DNA from: Caldisericaceae bacterium
Lineage (GTDB): Bacteria; Calditrichota; Calditrichia; Calditrichales; Calditrichaceae
NCBI GenBank assembly: GCA_021160885.1
Contig: JAGHBR010000540.1
Location: 1 to 10,069, forward strand
Direction: 5' to 3'
DNA: 10,069 nucleotides
Within the stretch, counting starts at the first letter, position 1, and each line of letters starts with the position of its first letter. A program made the position numbers and the translations under genes. Under the pieces are notes generated by a model. It had not been told where the DNA came from. It did not search any database and saw only the letters and a program-made list of their open reading frames with translations. This document shows, piece after piece, positions 7,476 through 10,069 of the stretch.

Positions 7476-8054
7476 TTATATTATTTCTGCTTCAAAAAAA
7501 TTCCGATTGAAGTCAGACATAGCCTGATCAATGCCTTTTTTAATCCAGGTTACAATCCCTTTCCTGGCCACAGGCAACAAATTCTGTAATTTTTGTAATT
7601 CATGTTGGCTAAACGGAGACAACACATACTCCGAAGGATTTTCAAAGTTGTTACCAATCCCCATCCTCAAGCGAGGAAATTCTTCACTCTGGAGATGATA
7701 AATAATAGACTTTAACCCGTTATGCCCCCCATCGCTTCCCTTTTTCCTGAATCGTAAGGTACCAAAAGGGAGTTGAAAATCATCTACCACAACCATGATA
7801 TTTTCCAGAGGCACTGGATATTGATCAAGTACCTGACGAACGGCGACACCACTTAAGTTCATGTAAGTCATTGGTTTAACCAGCAATACTTCGCTGCTGT
7901 CCATTTTCAGGTTTGCAAAATAATAATCCCCTTTAGCGGGGTAAAAGGGAATTTTATAATATTCCTGTAAGTAGTCTAATAGCATAAAACCAATATTATG
8001 GCGAAACAATTGATATTGTCTTCCAGGATTTCCCAGCCCAAAAACAATGTACAC
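7476..8054 (-). CDS. pth: Peptidyl-tRNA hydrolase
   Basis: The 192-residue cytoplasmic enzyme releases peptides from peptidyl-tRNAs that drop off ribosomes, recycling tRNA. Catalytic and binding residues are in place: N9 (GLGNPG), H19 (FRHNIGF), N66 (MTYMNLSG), D91 (VVVDDFQLPFG) and N112 (GGHNGLKSI), matching E. coli N10, H20, N68, D93 and N114. The start codon is GTG (8054-8052) with an AAAGGTAG ribosome site that overlaps the rplY stop codon. The gap to rplY is only 15 bp, so the two are tightly coupled. hppA follows 10 bp downstream. The length is typical and there is no sign of decay. Confidence 0.96.
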   Translation of the reverse strand: MYIVFGLGNPGRQYQLFRHNIGFMLLDYLQEYYKIPFYPAKGDYYFANLKMDSSEVLLVKPMTYMNLSGVAVRQVLDQYPVPLENIMVVVDDFQLPFGTLRFRKKGSDGGHNGLKSIIYHLQSEEFPRLRMGIGNNFENPSEYVLSPFSQHELQKLQNLLPVARKGIVTWIKKGIDQAMSDFNRNFFEAEII

Positions 8055-8069
8055 GTTTCTGTACTACCT

Positions 8070-8708
8070 TTATTCTTCGCCTTCTTTAGCTTCTTTGCCT
8101 TTAGCCAACACTTCAGGTTCAGCAGCTTCTTCTTCCTCTTCAGTAGGCGTTTCTTCAATCTCAGCAGCACGTGGAGTTTCCACACGACAGACCACATCTT
8201 CAGGGTCGCCCAAAACATCGTATTTATCATTGGCCAAATCTTTAATACGAATGGCATCGCCAATCTTCAATTCATCCACATTAATCACAATTTCATCAGG
8301 AATGTTCTCAGGCAAAACTTCAATATCCAGCGTACGTTTAATTTCGTCAAAAATACCACCGTCACGTACACCTTCTGGTTTACCTTCAAAACGAATTGGA
8401 ACTTCCATCTGGATCTTATCATGCCCCTGAATGCCAAGGAAATCCACATGCAAAATTTTACTGGTTACCGGATGATACTGCACTTCGCGCACAATCGCAC
8501 GATGCGGCTGACCATCGATTTCTAAATTGATGACGGAATGATGTCCGCGTAAACCGACCATCAAATCGTGTTCATCAATAATGACATGTACCGGTTCTTT
8601 ATTTTCACCATACAATATGGCAGGAATTTTCCCTTGGCGACGATATCTACGAGCTGCTGATTTTCCAGTGTCTTCACGTTTTTCAGCACTCAATTTCAAT
8701 GCTGTCAT
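8070..8708 (-). CDS. rplY: 50S ribosomal protein L25 (CTC/TL5 long form)
   Basis: This 212-residue protein binds 5S rRNA in the large subunit. The N-terminal L25 domain (1 to about 92) has MTALKLSAEKREDTGKSAAR, then RRQGKIPAILYG, as in the general-stress (CTC) form. A beta-rich C-terminal TL5-type domain (about 95-183) follows, with IPDEIVINVDELKIGD and PEDVVCRVETPR. Residues 184-212 are a Glu-rich tail with five consecutive Glu. The ribosome site AAGGAGAG precedes the ATG. It is followed 15 bp later by pth, a common gene pair. A terminator-like hairpin sits 57 bp upstream, so rplY must be transcribed from its own start or by read-through from tRNA-Gln. Confidence 0.96.
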   Translation of the reverse strand: MTALKLSAEKREDTGKSAARRYRRQGKIPAILYGENKEPVHVIIDEHDLMVGLRGHHSVINLEIDGQPHRAIVREVQYHPVTSKILHVDFLGIQGHDKIQMEVPIRFEGKPEGVRDGGIFDEIKRTLDIEVLPENIPDEIVINVDELKIGDAIRIKDLANDKYDVLGDPEDVVCRVETPRAAEIEETPTEEEEEAAEPEVLAKGKEAKEGEE

Positions 8709-8765
8709 GAATTTTCTCTCCTTACTTCTCTTAAAATTTTATGAGAAATTCTTTTTTACTATGAT

Positions 8766-8788
8766 AAAAAAAGCAAGCCGCAGCTTGC
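8766..8788 (-). terminator. Terminator or attenuator after tRNA-Gln
   Basis: On the minus strand GCAAGC (8788-8783), loop TGCG and GCTTGC (8778-8773) are followed by seven T (8772-8766). It lies 11 bases past the tRNA-Gln 3' end and 57 bp before rplY. The stem is short, so read-through into rplY is plausible. No clear separate rplY promoter is visible in 8709-8765. Confidence 0.75.
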
Positions 8789-8798
8789 AAATTTATTG

Positions 8799-8870
8799 CT
8801 GGGGTGGGAGGATTCGAACCCCCGAATGGCGGGACCAAAACCCGCTGCCTTACCGCTTGGCTACACCCCA
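8799..8870 (-). tRNA. tRNA-Gln (anticodon TTG)
   Basis: Read on the minus strand from 8870, TGGGGTG (8870-8864) pairs with CACCCCA (8806-8800), and the discriminator is G (complement of 8799). The anticodon stem GCGGG/CCCGC holds the loop TTTTGGT, giving anticodon TTG (complement of 8836-8838). The D and T arms (GGGGG-TTCGAAT-CCTCC) are typical. CCA is not encoded: CAA follows the discriminator. It is the first gene of the minus-strand translation cluster, with a good promoter just upstream. Confidence 0.95.
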
Positions 8871-8889
8871 ATAAAAATTGCGGACGTCA

Positions 8890-8918
8890 AATTTAATATT
8901 TTATTGTACCTTAGTCAA
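8890..8918 (-). promoter_or_regulatory. Promoter of tRNA-Gln
   Basis: On the minus strand TTGACT (8918-8913) is followed after 17 bases by TAAATT (8895-8890). Transcription would start near 8883, about 12 bases before the tRNA 5' end. The -35 box matches consensus at five of six positions and the -10 at four of six. Confidence 0.55.
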
Positions 8919-8966
8919 GTCGCTTTTCTATTTTAAATATTTTTTTCTTTCTATCCCCCTCTTATT

Positions 8967-9091
8967 ACACAGATTTTCGCAGATTTTATTTTTAATTGGA
9001 ATAATACTGTTTCTCACCATTTGCATGGAAACCCAAATAATCCAATTTCTATTGTTTTATTTATTCGTGTTCATCCGCGTAATCCGTGCTC
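8967..9091. repeat. ATCCGTG palindromic repeat, unit A (expanded centre)
   Basis: The right arm (9063-9091) carries three heptamer copies, ATTCGTG, ATCCGCG and ATCCGTG, in the same order and orientation as the right arms of units B and C. The left arm (8967-8984) carries the complement of two heptamers (CAGAT, CGCAGAT). Unlike B and C, whose centre is about 19 bp, this unit has about 78 bp between arms, including a second inverted repeat, AATTGGA/TCCAATT (8994-9000/9041-9047). It contains the last six codons and the stop of the winged-helix gene. Confidence 0.7.
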
Positions 9092-9679
9092 TATTACATT
9101 ATTTTCGTCAAGTACCTCCACAATGTCTAAAATCTCCATCTGATGCTCCGACTCAATTCCTGCTTGTTGCATAATTTCTTTTATAGTTAGCGGCTGGGCC
9201 GTGGGAAACGGCAGATGATACAAAAATTTCCCCTGCGCCTTTGTCAGGCTGATTTTTCGTTCTTTTTTCTTTCGGCCCTCGCCAATAAAGATAGTTACCG
9301 ATGAAATATAATCTCCGCTGCGGGCGACGGTAAAAACGGCGTTTGCATTTTTGCGCTCGCGGATTTTCATCAGGAAGCGAGAATCTGTTTGCGAAGACTT
9401 GTCTGTTAAACTCGACAAATCCACATCTATGCTGAATTGGTATTTTTTCAATTTATAGCGATAGTAAGGCCGCTTTTTCTCGTAAACTTCCTTTTTCTCG
9501 CAAATATCCAGCGCGCTTAATTCTTCCAGGAAATCCTGTGCCGTTTTAATGTGTAAACCCAGCCTTGTGGCTGCCTCGGACGCTGATATGTCCCGGTAAT
9601 TCACCAGCAATTTAAATATATCTCCGGCAAACGGTTTTGACAGCAGGTTTGCCATTCGTTGCACTTGCTTAAATTCCAT
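9071..9679 (-). CDS. Two-domain winged-helix DNA-binding regulator (family not recognised)
   Basis: This 202-residue protein is probably a cytoplasmic transcription factor. Residues about 10-82 form a winged-helix domain resembling ArsR/MarR-like folds: FKLLVNY, then a helix-turn-helix (ASEAATRLGLHIKTAQDFLEEL), then a basic wing. The middle (about 83-148) is beta-rich and basic. Residues about 155-197 look like a second winged helix (LTIKEIMQQAGI, then EILDIVEVLDENNVIEHG). The start is ATG 9679 because AGAGGAAG precedes it. The longer GTG start at 9721 would translate repeat unit B (giving MQSVKSVF) and lacks a ribosome site. The C-terminus EHGLRG and its stop lie inside repeat unit A, so the native end may have been replaced. 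It is bracketed by repeats and has a promoter upstream of units B and C. No ligand site or cysteine sensor motif is evident, so the regulated target is unknown. Confidence 0.7.
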   Translation of the reverse strand: MEFKQVQRMANLLSKPFAGDIFKLLVNYRDISASEAATRLGLHIKTAQDFLEELSALDICEKKEVYEKKRPYYRYKLKKYQFSIDVDLSSLTDKSSQTDSRFLMKIRERKNANAVFTVARSGDYISSVTIFIGEGRKKKERKISLTKAQGKFLYHLPFPTAQPLTIKEIMQQAGIESEHQMEILDIVEVLDENNVIEHGLRG

Positions 9680-9697
9680 CACTTCCTCTATTAATTT

Positions 9698-9792
9698 GAA
9701 CACAGATTTGACGGATTGCACGGATTCTCACGGATTTTTTATTATAAATTTTTTATCCGTGTCCATCCGTTAAATCTGTGTGATCCGTGTTC
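9698..9792. repeat. ATCCGTG palindromic repeat, unit B
   Basis: The unit is 95 bp with two 38-bp arms (9698-9735 and 9755-9792) around a 19-bp AT-rich centre. The arms are inverted copies with 28 of 38 positions matching. Each arm has four copies of a heptamer like ATCCGTG, starting at arm positions 1, 11, 20 and 29. Most mismatches fall in the short linkers between heptamers. It begins 18 bp upstream of the regulator's start codon and would form a long hairpin in its leader RNA. Confidence 0.88.
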
Positions 9793-9802
9793 TATTTATT
9801 TT

Positions 9803-9895
9803 GAACACGGATTTAACAAATGATACAGATTTTCGCGGATTTTTTCCTATAATTTATTATCTGTGTTCATCGCTAAATCCGTCTCATCTGTGCTC
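9803..9895. repeat. ATCCGTG palindromic repeat, unit C
   Basis: This is a tandem direct copy of unit B, 105 bp further on and in the same orientation, with both ends GAACAC and GTGCTC preserved. The left arm is 9803-9840 and the right arm 9859-9895. It is more diverged than B (for example AACAAATGATACAG in the left arm) and its arms pair less well. Units B and C share the flanking TTTTG-type sequence, so the copied segment was larger than the palindrome itself. Confidence 0.85.
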
Positions 9896-9915
9896 ATTTA
9901 CTTTGTTTCATATAA

Positions 9916-9934
9916 ACTTCATCTATAATGAAGT
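9916..9934. promoter_or_regulatory. Candidate operator palindrome
   Basis: ACTTCAT (9916-9922), a 5-base centre CTATA and ATGAAGT (9928-9934) form a perfect inverted repeat. It overlaps the last three bases of the -10 box at 9932-9937 and covers the expected transcription start on the minus strand, the usual place for a repressor to block. The regulator encoded downstream is an obvious candidate ligand (inference only). Confidence 0.45.
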
Positions 9935-9960
9935 ATATAAAACAATTAAACAATTTGCAA
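9932..9960 (-). promoter_or_regulatory. Promoter upstream of the winged-helix gene
   Basis: On the minus strand TTGCAA (9960-9955) and TATACT (9937-9932) are separated by 17 bp. Five of six -10 bases match consensus, and transcription would start near 9925. The resulting leader to the ATG at 9679 would be about 245 nt and consists mostly of repeat units C and B. The rest of the window end (9961-10069) is AT-rich with no convincing gene. Confidence 0.55.
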
Positions 9961-10069
9961 GTTTATTTTAAAAATATATTTCCTTTTTTAGTGCAGCTGA
10001 TATAAATGTTAAGTTTTTTCATTATGTAAGTTCCTTTTTCCATTAAAATAAATTAAATCTCATTTTAAC

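Noticed and set aside
7998..8525. Long Phe/Ser-rich plus-strand frames over pth and rplY (also 8047-8430)
   Set aside because: They are shadows of the Glu/Lys-rich rplY gene, which has clear family motifs and a ribosome site on the other strand.
8581..8874. Plus-strand open frame of 97 residues ending in GGRIRTPEWRDQNPLPYR
   Set aside because: Its end is the antisense of tRNA-Gln and its beginning the antisense of rplY. It has no ribosome site.
8878..9174. 98-residue hydrophobic plus-strand frame
   Set aside because: It is AT-rich shadow sequence crossing the tRNA promoter, repeat unit A and the 3' end of the regulator. There is no ribosome site.
9698..9895. CRISPR array
   Set aside because: The units are about 95 bp internal palindromes repeated only twice in tandem, with no unique spacers of constant length and no cas genes.
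8967..9895. Complete insertion sequence carrying the winged-helix gene
   Set aside because: There is no transposase or integrase, the flanking repeats are in direct orientation and diverged, and no target-site duplication could be seen.
9780..9971. 63-residue plus-strand frame
   Set aside because: It runs through repeat unit C and the promoter region, starts inside a repeat arm and has no family-like features.
9963..10022. 19-residue minus-strand ORF starting MKKLNIYIS with an AAGGA upstream
   Set aside because: It is too short, ends at the -35 box of the promoter below it, and has no recognisable feature. Lys/Ile-rich peptides arise by chance in such AT-rich DNA.

Overview
The window reads as a thermophile-like, AT-leaning bacterial chromosome segment, most plausibly from the FCB group and possibly Calditrichota. 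That placement is an inference from gene style, the K+-type membrane pyrophosphatase and the dispersed ATCCGTG repeats; nothing in the window proves it. It is mostly core genome (translation and membrane energetics), with a metal-handling section on the left and a repeat-rich regulatory cassette on the right.

Left (1-420, + strand): two tandem serine tRNA genes, Ser-GGA and Ser-CGA. They are preceded by a broken, chimeric third copy that sits in a 76-bp direct repeat of the Ser-GGA 5' half and its upstream DNA.

Middle left (673-3818, + strand): a CDF-type zinc/divalent-cation exporter overlaps by 43 bp with an M24 metallo-aminopeptidase (Xaa-Pro/PepP-like). A NicO/UreH-like membrane protein with a very His-rich loop follows. 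The two transporters suggest a metal-homeostasis theme, and the peptidase is itself metal-dependent. A 365-bp stretch without a credible gene separates this block from the convergent genes to the right.

Middle right (8870 down to 4184, - strand): a long same-direction cluster runs tRNA-Gln, rplY (L25/CTC), pth, hppA, rpsF (S6), rpsR (S18), rplI (L9), and ends in a strong bidirectional-looking hairpin terminator. A second terminator lies between tRNA-Gln and rplY. The hppA ion pump is the odd member of a translation operon. S6 and L25 both carry long acidic C-terminal tails.

Right (8967-10069): a two-domain winged-helix regulator is bracketed by copies of a palindromic repeat built from ATCCGTG-like heptamers spaced 9-10 bp apart. 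The regulator's last six codons and stop lie inside one repeat copy. Two tandem copies occupy its presumed 5' leader. Upstream of them is a good promoter whose -10 box overlaps a perfect 7-bp inverted repeat that could be an operator. This cassette is the least ordinary part of the window.
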